Shown: in pieces, positions 36,836-44,587 of the stretch
Numbering within the stretch: the first letter of the stretch is position 1
How the letters are laid out: every line of letters begins with the position of its first letter
Assembly: GCA_964612425.1 (NCBI GenBank)
Contig: CAZTDX010000007.1
Coordinates: forward strand, 1 to 64,000
Length of the DNA stretch: 64,000 bases
From: CAUJGP01 sp964612425
GTDB taxonomy: Bacteria; Bdellovibrionota; Bdellovibrionia; Bdellovibrionales; Bdellovibrionaceae
Direction: 5' to 3'
Notes under the pieces: model-generated
The model's input: the letters and a program-made list of their open reading frames with translations, nothing else
Database searches by the model: none
Told to the model about the DNA's origin: nothing
Translations under genes and position numbers: made by a program

Positions 36836-37606
36836 TTAATTTTGTTTTATATTTGTCCTCGGAAATAATTGAATCGCCAGCTCATAGACTTCGCTCTTTT
36901 CGCCCTCCTCAAGAAAAGCACAAAGTTTATCTCTGAATTCTCTAATTAACTTTTTAGCTTCAAACATTTTTGATTTATCAATAGCCATTGTAATAAAAGT
37001 AAACTCCCTATCATTCACATCATCATTATTAAGTGATACTCGAGCAGCTTCTAGGTTATGTTCGTGTCTCATCCGAAGAGCCTTACGAGGAATATCATTT
37101 GTCGTAGTGAGCGAAGCTTTAATAGGTCTATAAATACCAGGTTTGCTTTCAATAAAATAACCCAATCGTGACAAACGCTTTAAGGCTGCTTTAGCTACCC
37201 GTTCAGAAATTCCCAAGCGCTTTGAAATCCACTTTGAAGTTCCTAAATAATTTTTTGTCTCGGAGAGACTCAATATAGAATAATAATACCATTCCGAAAC
37301 TAAATAATACTTATCGAGATCAATCTCTGTCGAAGTCCCAATCTTTTGCTGAGATAATTCGGGTAATACTTTTTTTGTGTGACAAAGACTCAATAAAGTA
37401 TTTCTTTCGGATTCATTAAATAAAGTGCAAGTCGCAATACGATCCGCTAAACGAAAGGAGACAACTCTTTTACCCCGCAAGATCTCTGACATGGCAGCAG
37501 GGTGAACATTTAATCTTTTAGAAAACGCTCTTAATGAATAAGAAGAATTTTTTATCTTTAAAGAATCAAATTTTTCTTTTAAAAGAATATTAATATTTTT
37601 CTTCAA
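36836..37606 (-). CDS. TIGR02147 family (DUF4423) regulator
   Basis: A 256-residue protein of the TIGR02147 family, found in Bdellovibrio, Fibrobacter and relatives. The N-terminus has a helix-turn-helix (SLRAFSKRLNVHPAAMSEIL), and the middle has a winged-helix-like segment (ISKRLGISERVAKAALKRL) after the family motif YYYSILSL. The C-terminal part (TFITMAIDKSKMFEAKKLI) is the conserved end. It likely regulates the adjacent subtilase-like gene and perhaps itself, through the repeats just upstream. The start is TTG 37606, preceded by GAGGAG. Confidence 0.85.
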   Translation of the reverse strand: MKKNINILLKEKFDSLKIKNSSYSLRAFSKRLNVHPAAMSEILRGKRVVSFRLADRIATCTLFNESERNTLLSLCHTKKVLPELSQQKIGTSTEIDLDKYYLVSEWYYYSILSLSETKNYLGTSKWISKRLGISERVAKAALKRLSRLGYFIESKPGIYRPIKASLTTTNDIPRKALRMRHEHNLEAARVSLNNDDVNDREFTFITMAIDKSKMFEAKKLIREFRDKLCAFLEEGEKSEVYELAIQLFPRTNIKQN

Positions 37607-37656
37607 TGAATAAGCTCCTCTTCCCTACAGAGTTGAAAATTATCTCTGCTCAAAGC

Positions 37657-37723
37657 TATCCACAAATTTTAGTTATTTCAAACTAAAATGTTACAAAGTG
37701 TTACATTATGATTGTTACACAAA
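37657..37723. repeat. Direct repeat, right copy, block 1 (67 bases)
   Basis: Identical to 35479-35545. It lies 51 bases upstream of the TIGR02147 gene start on the coding (minus) strand. The three TGTTACA motifs (TGTAACA on the minus strand) and the inverted repeat therefore fall in this gene's promoter region and are candidate operator sites. Confidence 0.9.
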
Positions 37724-37770
37724 GACCTTCATAGATTTTGCTGAAAAAGGCTACCTCTTCGTTGATAAAG

Positions 37771-37820
37771 TTCTAATCTTTTGATTCATTGAATTTGGTG
37801 TCTTAACAATATTCCTTAAC
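37771..37820. repeat. Direct repeat, right copy, block 2 (rnhB 3' end and downstream)
   Basis: Matches 35586-35635 in 47 of 50 bases. It covers the last codons of rnhB and 32 bases beyond its stop. About 47 unrelated bases separate the two blocks in this copy and 40 in the other. Confidence 0.88.
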
Positions 37821-38399
37821 GCCGCCAAATAAGCGACGATGAATTGGTGATGGTCCTAATTTTTGAATCGCTTTTCGATGTATTTCGGTTGCGTAACCTT
37901 TATGTTTTTCTAAACCATAACCAGGGTAAGATTGTGATAACTCCAACATTAAATTATCTCTGGCCACTTTTGCGCAAATCGCCGCAGCAGAAATAGGTGT
38001 TGCTCTTAAGTCTCCTTTAATTAATGGTGTCTGTGAAAAACCTTTAAAGTCTGGTATTGGAAATTTTCCATCCACTAAAATATGTCCAGAGCTTACATTT
38101 AAACCCAGAATGGCCCTTTTCATTGCTAAAAAGGAGGCCTGAAAGATATTGAGTTTTTCAATTTCTTCTTCGCTCGCCCAACCAATACTAATGTGATGAT
38201 GTTGTTTAATTTTTTCAGCAAGGATTTGTCGCTTGCTCTCAGAAAGTAATTTTGAATCCGTGAGTTCTGACTCGAGTTCTTCACTTAATAAGATAGCGGC
38301 ACCAGCAAACACCGGTCCCGCTAAACACCCTCTTCCAACTTCATCGACTCCGATAACAGGAGAAGGGCTATAGTCTCGCCACTTAATTTTTTCAAGCAT
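37803..38399 (-). CDS. rnhB: Ribonuclease HII
   Basis: Removes ribonucleotides from DNA and RNA from RNA-DNA hybrids. The 198-residue enzyme has GVDEVGRGCLAGPVFAGAAI, in which the Asp-Glu pair and the GRG loop form the active site. Further marks are HILVDGKFPIPDFK, which carries a catalytic Asp, and ICAKVARDNLML. ATG 38399 is preferred; a TTG two codons earlier is possible, and neither has a strong Shine-Dalgarno. It ends the rpsP-rimM-trmD-rplS cluster. Its last codons are copied 2.2 kb away at 35630. Confidence 0.95.
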   Translation of the reverse strand: MLEKIKWRDYSPSPVIGVDEVGRGCLAGPVFAGAAILLSEELESELTDSKLLSESKRQILAEKIKQHHHISIGWASEEEIEKLNIFQASFLAMKRAILGLNVSSGHILVDGKFPIPDFKGFSQTPLIKGDLRATPISAAAICAKVARDNLMLELSQSYPGYGLEKHKGYATEIHRKAIQKLGPSPIHRRLFGGVKEYC

Positions 38400-38437
38400 T
38401 CTCAATTGAGCTTTCTATCTTCAGTAGACAGAAAGAA

Positions 38438-38830
38438 TTAAGCCTGAGGAGCTTCTTCTTTTGCCGCTGCAGCGCCTGATCCAATAACAAGATCAAACTT
38501 AATCTTAGCTGCTTTACCTTTTAAATCTCTTAGGTAAAAAAGTCTGGAACGACGAACTTTACCATGACTTACAACTTCAATCTTATCAATAGAAGGGCTC
38601 AAGAAAGGAAATGTTCTTTCCACACCCACACCGGCAGATATTTTTCGAACCGTAAAGCTGCGGCTAGCTCCTGATCCTTGAACTTTAGTTACAATACCCT
38701 TGTAAACCTGAATACGTTCTTTATCACCTTCTTTAACTTTCATGTGTACATTAACTGTATCACCAGAGCTGAAGGCAGGGTGATTATTTTTTTTGTTCAA
38801 AAGTGAAATTTTTCTAACAAGATCGCTCAT
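38438..38830 (-). CDS. rplS: 50S ribosomal protein bL19
   Basis: Large-subunit protein at the 30S-50S interface. The 130-residue product shows FSSGDTVNVHMKVKEGDKER, VYKGIVTKVQGSGASRSFTV, GVGVERTFPFLSP and VRRSRLFYLRDLKGKAAKI, the core of the family. A short Ala/Glu tail extends beyond the usual 115 residues. It lies between the SPOUT methyltransferase and rnhB, as in many bacteria. Confidence 0.97.
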   Translation of the reverse strand: MSDLVRKISLLNKKNNHPAFSSGDTVNVHMKVKEGDKERIQVYKGIVTKVQGSGASRSFTVRKISAGVGVERTFPFLSPSIDKIEVVSHGKVRRSRLFYLRDLKGKAAKIKFDLVIGSGAAAAKEEAPQA

Positions 38831-38876
38831 AAAATCCTCATTCTGGTGTTACTTAATAATAAAGAGAAAGAGAGGA

Positions 38877-39479
38877 CTACCATGGTCCCATCAATCGGTC
38901 AAGACAGATACTCGCAGCGGATCGAACAGAAAGATGTCGATAATCCGCAGGCGGGGCCCCTCGAATTGACTCTAAAATGCCATCGCAAGATTGCATAAAT
39001 TCAGTTGTTAACCCAAAACCGGTTCCCAAAATCAGAAATACAGGCTTTTTCTGCACATGCATGACCTCTTTGAGCTGTTGAAAGCTATAGGCTTGCACCC
39101 CTTCCACCGGACGAGCGTGCGTAGCTATCTTTAAACAAGGAACGCCCCAATCAGAGAGAGCCGCATCTAGTGTGGGAGCCGTGTAAACATCCGTAAGTGC
39201 TGTTCGACGCTTAGGATTATAGCTAGAGCCAGTCCCTACTCTCCAATGATCCAAAATCCGGTCAACAAACATCAGCTGCTCTTTCATTGGATGAATAATA
39301 TAATATCGCTCCACCCCATAAACTTTAGAAGCTCGTGCAATATCGTGAATATCAAAGTTGGTAACATTTGTAGCAACTACTTTTCCAGCGCGATCATTAA
39401 TGGGGTAATGAACCAAGCCAACAGCTAAACGCGGAACATAGGTTACAGGTGCGTTTTCAGGAGACGATGTTGTGGTCAT
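38877..39479 (-). CDS. SPOUT RNA methyltransferase (PF09936/TM1570-like)
   Basis: A 200-residue protein of the trmD-linked SPOUT family known from Thermotoga TM1570. Seen: AVGLVHYPINDRAGKVVATNV at the start, NFDIHDIARASKVYGVERY, the knot region FLILGTGFGLTTEF, and HLSVRSAASICLDRL at the end. It should methylate an RNA base or ribose with SAM, but the target is not known to me. It begins five bases after trmD and lies ahead of rplS, so it is part of the operon. Confidence 0.9.
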   Translation of the reverse strand: MTTTSSPENAPVTYVPRLAVGLVHYPINDRAGKVVATNVTNFDIHDIARASKVYGVERYYIIHPMKEQLMFVDRILDHWRVGTGSSYNPKRRTALTDVYTAPTLDAALSDWGVPCLKIATHARPVEGVQAYSFQQLKEVMHVQKKPVFLILGTGFGLTTEFMQSCDGILESIRGAPPADYRHLSVRSAASICLDRLMGPW

Positions 39480-39484
39480 GACTT

Positions 39485-40351
39485 TTAATTTCCATATTTT
39501 TGAAGTTTAAACTCAAAATCCTCAAGGTTTTTAAGGCTAAAGCCTAAAGCGGTCAATTCCTTCTTAGGAATTTGCTTCAATTTAGAAATGACTTTTTTCA
39601 AAACTTTTTTATGAAACTCATTCTTTTTTTGAAGATAGCTATCCAATAAATCTTCACGCTTCAAAAACGTTACAAGCATACTCAACGCCCAGCGATCTTC
39701 CAAAATTTGACTATGATTCCCTGTCAAAAGGAGACTTGGCACTTCTTGCTCTCTCCACTCTCTGGGACGAGTAAATAATGGAGCTTCCAATAATCCATAT
39801 TGAGCAAAGCTGTCATCAGCAGAGGAGCGCTCATGCCCAAGCACACCATCCACTTGGCGGCTAACGGCATCAATCACAACAAGTGCTCCCAACTCGCCAC
39901 CGCTAATCACATAATCACCAATGGAAACTTCCTCAAACTGAAAGTGATTGAGAAGTCTTTGATCTACTCCCGCGTAGCGACCACAAAGGAGTATAATCTC
40001 CGCTTCCCGAGATAAATCCATAACAAGTTGATGATTTAAGGTTTTTCCTTGAGGAGAGAGATAGAGCACTCGAGGCTTAACAGAAACGGGGGACTCATTT
40101 TCACCACTAACTGCTTGGCTTTTTTTTAAAATAAACTCCAGAGCTTGAGCGAGCGGCTCTGCCATCATCACCATTCCATCACCCCCGCCAAAGGGACGAT
40201 CATCAATGGTTTTATGAATATCGTGAGTCCAATCTCTTGGATTATAAACTTCTAATTTTATTTTTTCTGATTGAATAGCTTGCCCTACCACACCTTCTCG
40301 CAGGGCCTCTTTAATCATTTCAGGGAAAAGACTAATAACAGAAAACTTCAT
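39485..40351 (-). CDS. trmD: tRNA (guanine-37-N1)-methyltransferase TrmD
   Basis: Methylates G37 next to the anticodon in tRNAs reading CNN codons, preventing +1 frameshifting. The 288-residue SPOUT enzyme has MKFSVISLFPEM, RPFGGGDGMVM, VLYLSPQGK, LLCGRYAGVDQR and VSIGDYVISGGELGA, the SAM-binding knot. The C-terminal extension is about 35 residues longer than in E. coli TrmD (255). Its ATG overlaps the rimM stop by four bases. Confidence 0.97.
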   Translation of the reverse strand: MKFSVISLFPEMIKEALREGVVGQAIQSEKIKLEVYNPRDWTHDIHKTIDDRPFGGGDGMVMMAEPLAQALEFILKKSQAVSGENESPVSVKPRVLYLSPQGKTLNHQLVMDLSREAEIILLCGRYAGVDQRLLNHFQFEEVSIGDYVISGGELGALVVIDAVSRQVDGVLGHERSSADDSFAQYGLLEAPLFTRPREWREQEVPSLLLTGNHSQILEDRWALSMLVTFLKREDLLDSYLQKKNEFHKKVLKKVISKLKQIPKKELTALGFSLKNLEDFEFKLQKYGN

Positions 40352-40917
40352 TTCAAGGGTCTCTGATCATTTTTTTGAGCTGTTTTTTGAATTTCGATTA
40401 AACCCTCTGGTAGTTTCATATAAATTTTGTTTTGTTCAAAATCAATTTCAACTAAAAATTCTTCCACGAGCGGAATTTCAACGGTTCCCCAGGATGTCTG
40501 CACCAACAATAAATCCTGTACGGTGTTTGTCCCAAACCCTTGGATAGAACCAATCATCTCATCGCCATCAAAAACCGTAAATCCTTCAATCTCTGAGAGA
40601 TAAAAACTTTCATCTCCCTCTTCTGTTTCAAATAATGATCCATCAACAAAAACCAATTGACTCCGTAAGCGTTCAGCTTCTGTTCGATCGTTAACTCCCT
40701 CAATAAATACGAGAAACCCCTCTTTATGAGGACGATGAGAACACACCTTAAAACATCGGCGATCTCCACCGTTTAAACTTTCTAAATAAAGCTCCTTTAG
40801 TCCATGAATCCAACTCACGTCCTTTGAAAATACATGAACAAAAACCTCACCACGAAGCCCATGGATTCCGGTAATTTTTCCAATTTTTCGCAAGTGATTT
40901 ACATTTTGCTCTGACAC
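40348..40917 (-). CDS. rimM: 16S rRNA processing protein RimM
   Basis: Assists maturation of the 30S head by binding uS19. The 189-residue protein has the N-terminal RimM barrel (KIGKITGIHGLRGEVFVHVF, with the G-HGLRGE signature) and the C-terminal PRC-barrel (SFYLSEIEGFTVFDGDE; LLLVQTSWGTVEIPLVEEF). It overlaps trmD by four bases (ATGA). A terminator-like hairpin lies 22 bases before its start codon, separating it from the KH-protein gene. Confidence 0.94.
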   Translation of the reverse strand: MSEQNVNHLRKIGKITGIHGLRGEVFVHVFSKDVSWIHGLKELYLESLNGGDRRCFKVCSHRPHKEGFLVFIEGVNDRTEAERLRSQLVFVDGSLFETEEGDESFYLSEIEGFTVFDGDEMIGSIQGFGTNTVQDLLLVQTSWGTVEIPLVEEFLVEIDFEQNKIYMKLPEGLIEIQKTAQKNDQRPLK

Positions 40918-40938
40918 TTCTACCTCAGCTAAAAATAA

Positions 40939-40965
40939 GAAGGGGCTTCATTTTTGAGCCCCTTC
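40939..40965 (-). terminator. Terminator or attenuator between the KH gene and rimM
   Basis: GAAGGGGCT pairs perfectly with AGCCCCTTC (9 bases, 9-base loop). Read on the minus strand it is followed by TTATTTTTA, a U-rich tail typical of intrinsic terminators. It stands between the KH gene and rimM, both on the minus strand, so it would limit read-through from the rpsP promoter or serve as an attenuator. Confidence 0.82.
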
Positions 40966-41025
40966 CTTAATAACTTAACATTTGAATGACGATATCGATA
41001 TTGTATCTTGCTTAAAAGACTTTTT

Positions 41026-41268
41026 CTATTCAACGATCTCTAGCACGCTTCGCTTATTCATTTTTGCGCTAGCAGCGGTCAATATCGTTCTCATGGCTCG
41101 AGCCGTTTTACCCTGCTTGCCAATCACTTTTCCAAGATCTTGTTTAGCCACTTTCAACTCAACAACAGTTGTTTGCTCGCCAGCAACCTCTTTAACATCC
41201 ACTTGCTCGGGATGATCTACGAGAGATTTTACCATGAACTCAACTATTTCTTTCAACCCTGAACCCAT
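41026..41268 (-). CDS. khpA: KH-domain RNA-binding protein KhpA
   Basis: An 80-residue single KH-domain protein (YlqC/KhpA family), an RNA-binding partner commonly encoded beside rpsP. The RNA-contact loop is seen as LGKVIGKQGKTARAMRTIL, with the GxxG motif as GKQG. In other bacteria KhpA pairs with KhpB/EloR; no such gene is here. ATG 41268 follows GAGG. A 207-base gap with a GGGGT/ACCCC hairpin separates it from rpsP. Confidence 0.93.
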   Translation of the reverse strand: MGSGLKEIVEFMVKSLVDHPEQVDVKEVAGEQTTVVELKVAKQDLGKVIGKQGKTARAMRTILTAASAKMNKRSVLEIVE

Positions 41269-41475
41269 ATATCTTACCTCACTACTGCTACTACTTAGAT
41301 TAGCCTCAACAACTTCGGCGCCTCATCTAATTTTGACTCGACAGCCATTAAAAAAGTGCCACTAACCTAAGTTCAATACGAAATTTAATACGAATCAAGA
41401 ACTAAGTGCAATGGTCGGGGTCTCTTGGAAGTGAGTTTGTAGCTACCCCAAAACCCTGGCTCTTTTCTACAGAAT

Positions 41476-41721
41476 CTACTTCTGAGATTGCTTCATTAAA
41501 TACTGGACTCTTGTTGTAGGCTTCGCACCTTTTTTGATCCACTCGTTTGCTTTCGCTAAATCGATATGAATACTTTCCTGCTGAACTCCCACTTTAGGAA
41601 CATAATATCCTAAATTATCCAAATACTTACCTGTTACATAACGACGAGAATCAGCAACCATTAAACGGTATTTAGGCTTATGCTTTGAACCGCAACGAGC
41701 TAAACGAATTACAACTGCCAT
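41476..41721 (-). CDS. rpsP: 30S ribosomal protein bS16
   Basis: An 81-residue small-subunit assembly protein with the standard start MAVVIRLARCGSKHKPKYR and MVADSRRYVTGKYLDNLGYY. It is the first gene of the minus-strand cluster rpsP-khpA-rimM-trmD-SPOUT-rplS-rnhB. A GGAG motif stands before ATG 41721, and the promoter should lie in the 277-base region shared with the divergent C11 peptidase gene. Confidence 0.97.
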   Translation of the reverse strand: MAVVIRLARCGSKHKPKYRLMVADSRRYVTGKYLDNLGYYVPKVGVQQESIHIDLAKANEWIKKGAKPTTRVQYLMKQSQK

Positions 41722-42043
41722 TGAATATCTCCTGGAAAATTCCCTTATTCACTAAAACAATTTTTGTGATTTTTATTAAAAACTCAACGCATTCAAAGGG
41801 AATCTAGTCCGAAAAAATGCCTTAAGTTCCAACGAACCCAGGAAGAATTACCGATAAAGGTCCAAAAACGCAAGAGATTTATTCTCTAACTGAGCCAACG
41901 GCCTATGACTAGATTCTGCTTAAATTTTGGAACTAGCCTCATTTAGTCCCACTTTACCGTCGAACTTGAATACGGAGAACTGCTGAAAACCAGCGGTTTT
42001 GCTCAAAAAGTCGCATCAAAATCATTTTATGGAGGGAATGAAA

Positions 42044-43267
42044 ATGAGAAAAATGCACAAGAGTACCGTTAAGTTAAAGATAAGGATGATCATCTGGAGC
42101 CTCATGGCTCTCCTGTTTGCCAGTGTAACCTTTGCTAAAACAAAAGTTGAAAAGGAATGGACTTTTTTACTATTTTTAAATGGTCACAATAACTTAAGTT
42201 CCTATGGGGATATGAACTTAAAAGATATGGAAAAAATAGGTTCGAACGAAAATCTCAATATTGTTGTTGAATGGGGAAAGTCAGGTGATCCATTGAATCA
42301 AAGACTTCTCGTTCAAAAATCCACAGACCCAAGTAAGGTCACAAGCCCCTCTTTAATGAGCATTAAAGATGTTGATATGGGAGACTATAAAAACCTCATT
42401 GAGTTCGTGAAATGGGGTGTCGATAACTTTCCAGCAAAGCACTACTTTGTCGCCGTTTGGAACCATGGCTCTGGCTGGCACCTTGAACAAATTAAAGCAA
42501 AGAAAAATAATATTGGAATCAATGATATCTCTTACGATGATGTCACTGGGAACCAAATTTCAACCGAACAACTCGCCGTCGCCATGGGTGAAATCAAAAA
42601 CTATCTTGGCAGAAAAGTTGATATTTATGGTTCTGACGCCTGCCTTATGCAAATGCTTGAAGTCGCCACCGAAATGAAAAATGCCGTCAATTATATTGTA
42701 GGCTCAGAAGAACTTGAACCCGGAGAAGGTTGGCCCTACGAAGCCTTTTTTAAAAATTGGTCCAATGCTCCCCAAAGTACAGCGGCTGAGGTCTCAACAA
42801 TGCTCAGCAAAGAATATTTAGCCGCCTATAGTGATGGGGGCTCCTATGGCCTTAATAGCGTCACATTTTCTGCTATTAATATTTCAAAATTAGACGCTGT
42901 ATTACAATCGGCTTCAGAGGTATCAAAACAGATTCAAAATTTAAGCGCAGAAAAACTAACACAACTACAAACCGCACTTCGCAAGGTTCAATATTATTAC
43001 TACACTGATTATAAAGACTACGGACACTTTCTGAAAACTCTCGAGTCTTTAGTACAAAGAGAAGATAAGCTTCCTTTCACTAAAGCCCTGAGTGATATGA
43101 ATGAACTGGTCATAGCAAACAATAACTCGAACGATTACAAAAATGCTTCTGGGATTTCCGTTTGGCTCCCAACCGCTAACAACTCCTATCTTGAAAGATA
43201 TAAAAATCTAGAATTCAATAAACTCACAGGTTGGTCTGAGTTTTTTGACAAGGTAAAAAAGAAGTAA
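42044..43267 (+). CDS. Clostripain-like C11 cysteine peptidase, exported
   Basis: A 407-residue secreted peptidase of family C11 (clan CD), expected to cut after Arg or Lys and often self-activated. The catalytic pair is clear: His141 in VWNHGSGW and Cys200 in YGSDACLM. The first strand carries WTFLLFLNGHNNLSSYGD. A signal peptide (MIIWSLMALLFASVTFAKT) follows a basic N-region. ATG 42044 is chosen because GGAGGG lies 7 bases upstream; earlier in-frame codons overlap that motif. It could act on prey or environmental protein, which is inference. Confidence 0.88.
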   Translation: MRKMHKSTVKLKIRMIIWSLMALLFASVTFAKTKVEKEWTFLLFLNGHNNLSSYGDMNLKDMEKIGSNENLNIVVEWGKSGDPLNQRLLVQKSTDPSKVTSPSLMSIKDVDMGDYKNLIEFVKWGVDNFPAKHYFVAVWNHGSGWHLEQIKAKKNNIGINDISYDDVTGNQISTEQLAVAMGEIKNYLGRKVDIYGSDACLMQMLEVATEMKNAVNYIVGSEELEPGEGWPYEAFFKNWSNAPQSTAAEVSTMLSKEYLAAYSDGGSYGLNSVTFSAINISKLDAVLQSASEVSKQIQNLSAEKLTQLQTALRKVQYYYYTDYKDYGHFLKTLESLVQREDKLPFTKALSDMNELVIANNNSNDYKNASGISVWLPTANNSYLERYKNLEFNKLTGWSEFFDKVKKK

Positions 43268-43291
43268 CTCCATTCTGTTAAAACGCGGTTT

Positions 43292-43327
43292 TTCTCTTTA
43301 GCTCGGGCGCATCCTAGCTAAGGAGAA
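43292..43327 (+). promoter_or_regulatory. Hairpin covering the ribosome-binding site of a 37-codon ORF
   Basis: TTCTCTTTAGCT (43292-43303) can pair with AGCTAAGGAGAA (43316-43327), 11 of 12 positions Watson-Crick and one G-T. The right arm contains the AAGGAG Shine-Dalgarno of the small frame at 43332. No T run follows, so it is not a normal terminator; it could control translation. Confidence 0.45.
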
Positions 43328-43331
43328 AAAA

Positions 43332-43445
43332 ATGACTCCCCGCCCACGACGCCAAATATCTTTACCTAATCTGAATTTAAAATCATTGATTCCACTACAA
43401 AAGCTATTTATGGTTTTAAAGATTTTTTTAAACACCAAAAAATAA
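43332..43445 (+). CDS. Small basic protein, 37 residues (uncertain)
   Basis: A frame from ATG 43332 to TAA 43443-43445 with a strong AAGGAG six bases upstream. It encodes a basic peptide (MTPRPRRQISLPNLNLK at the start, ending in LNTKK). It lies between the C11 and M23 peptidase genes, 15 bases before the latter's ATG. It could be a leader peptide for the M23 gene, a small protein, or the remnant of a larger gene. No homology is known to me. Confidence 0.4.
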   Translation: MTPRPRRQISLPNLNLKSLIPLQKLFMVLKIFLNTKK

Positions 43446-43460
43446 ATTCAGAGGTTAGCC

Positions 43461-44549
43461 ATGTCTATTCGTTTTTTAGTCTTATCAGTACTTTTCTTTT
43501 CACTTCCTAATTTTGCTTCGGAGTTAATACTCACTAAAACAGAAGCCTTGAAACAAGGTTTTAAAAAATCCACGACAGAACAACTTAACTCTTTTGCTGA
43601 TACCCATCTTCCCGAAAAAAATTCGCTGCCCTGGCCAGTAAAATTCATGGACGAAAAGCATACCATTGGTAACAGCATGGTGGAATACCAAAGTTATTCT
43701 AGTGATGCTTACTTTCATGGAGGAGACGATTTAAGAGTTACAACGGAGGGAGAAGTTAAAGCTCCCTTGGATGGTATTATCCAAGGACATTACTACTCCT
43801 ATGTCACTGATCCTCAAACTGGACAGTTAACAAAATATTCAAAACCTATGAGTGAAGGTGGTGAGGATCTTTATTTCGAAGTGTCTATTCAGGCGCCTAA
43901 CGGAGTTTTCGTGGAACTTCACCATGTAAATCCTAATAGTTTACCCACGACTATTCATAATCTGATTTTAAATGGTGGAGGCCCCATACACCAAGGTGAT
44001 GTCGTAGGGTATGCTTCCGTTTGGCCCACAACTCGCTACGGTGAACGATACAATCATATTCATTACAACATTATTTCTCCTGCGGGAATTAATTTAAATC
44101 CCGAATATTATTCTGAAGCGTTAACGGATAACATTGCTCCCGTGATCAAAAATATTTTTGCTATTTATAAAAATAAAAAAGTAGAAGTTTTGGATCAAAA
44201 ACTCAATGGCTTGCCAGACGAAATTATTGTGTCTAGCTTTGATCAAAAAGGAGATAATATTTATCCCCTTCCACCAACATTGATCGAAGTCCGTTGGAAT
44301 CAGGATCAGCAAGTCCGCTGGGACTTTACCCAAAACTTATTTAATAATATCAACATTTTCCCAGATATTCGAAATGTTTATGCGGCGACTTTACGATTAT
44401 CCGATGGTCGCACCTTCACCACTCAAGGAAATTACACCAATACTCAATTTTTATTTAGGCTCAAAATTCCACCGACAGCCACAAGCCCTCTAACTCTCAC
44501 CGTGAAGGATAGTTCGGGAAATACGACAACAAGCCTTTTGAAGTTTTAA
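43461..44549 (+). CDS. M23/LytM-type peptidase, exported
   Basis: A 362-residue protein with a signal peptide (MSIRFLVLSVLFFSLPNFA). The domain at residues 80-215 has the zinc ligands of family M23: His86 and Asp90 in YFHGGDDLRV and His201 in HIHYNI, plus His-His in VELHHVNP. The loop between them is longer than in lysostaphin. It may cleave peptide bridges of peptidoglycan or other proteins. The C-terminal 130 residues are a beta-rich domain of unknown role. It starts 15 bases after the small ORF and may share its transcript. Confidence 0.82.
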   Translation: MSIRFLVLSVLFFSLPNFASELILTKTEALKQGFKKSTTEQLNSFADTHLPEKNSLPWPVKFMDEKHTIGNSMVEYQSYSSDAYFHGGDDLRVTTEGEVKAPLDGIIQGHYYSYVTDPQTGQLTKYSKPMSEGGEDLYFEVSIQAPNGVFVELHHVNPNSLPTTIHNLILNGGGPIHQGDVVGYASVWPTTRYGERYNHIHYNIISPAGINLNPEYYSEALTDNIAPVIKNIFAIYKNKKVEVLDQKLNGLPDEIIVSSFDQKGDNIYPLPPTLIEVRWNQDQQVRWDFTQNLFNNINIFPDIRNVYAATLRLSDGRTFTTQGNYTNTQFLFRLKIPPTATSPLTLTVKDSSGNTTTSLLKF

Positions 44550-44587
44550 ATGGCTGAAGAGAGTAGGATAACGAACGGGATGAGATG

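Noticed and set aside
41377..41470. GGGGT/ACCCC hairpin between rpsP and the KH gene as a possible tRNA or small RNA
   Set aside because: No cloverleaf or T loop and a short stem; at most a leader or processing structure.
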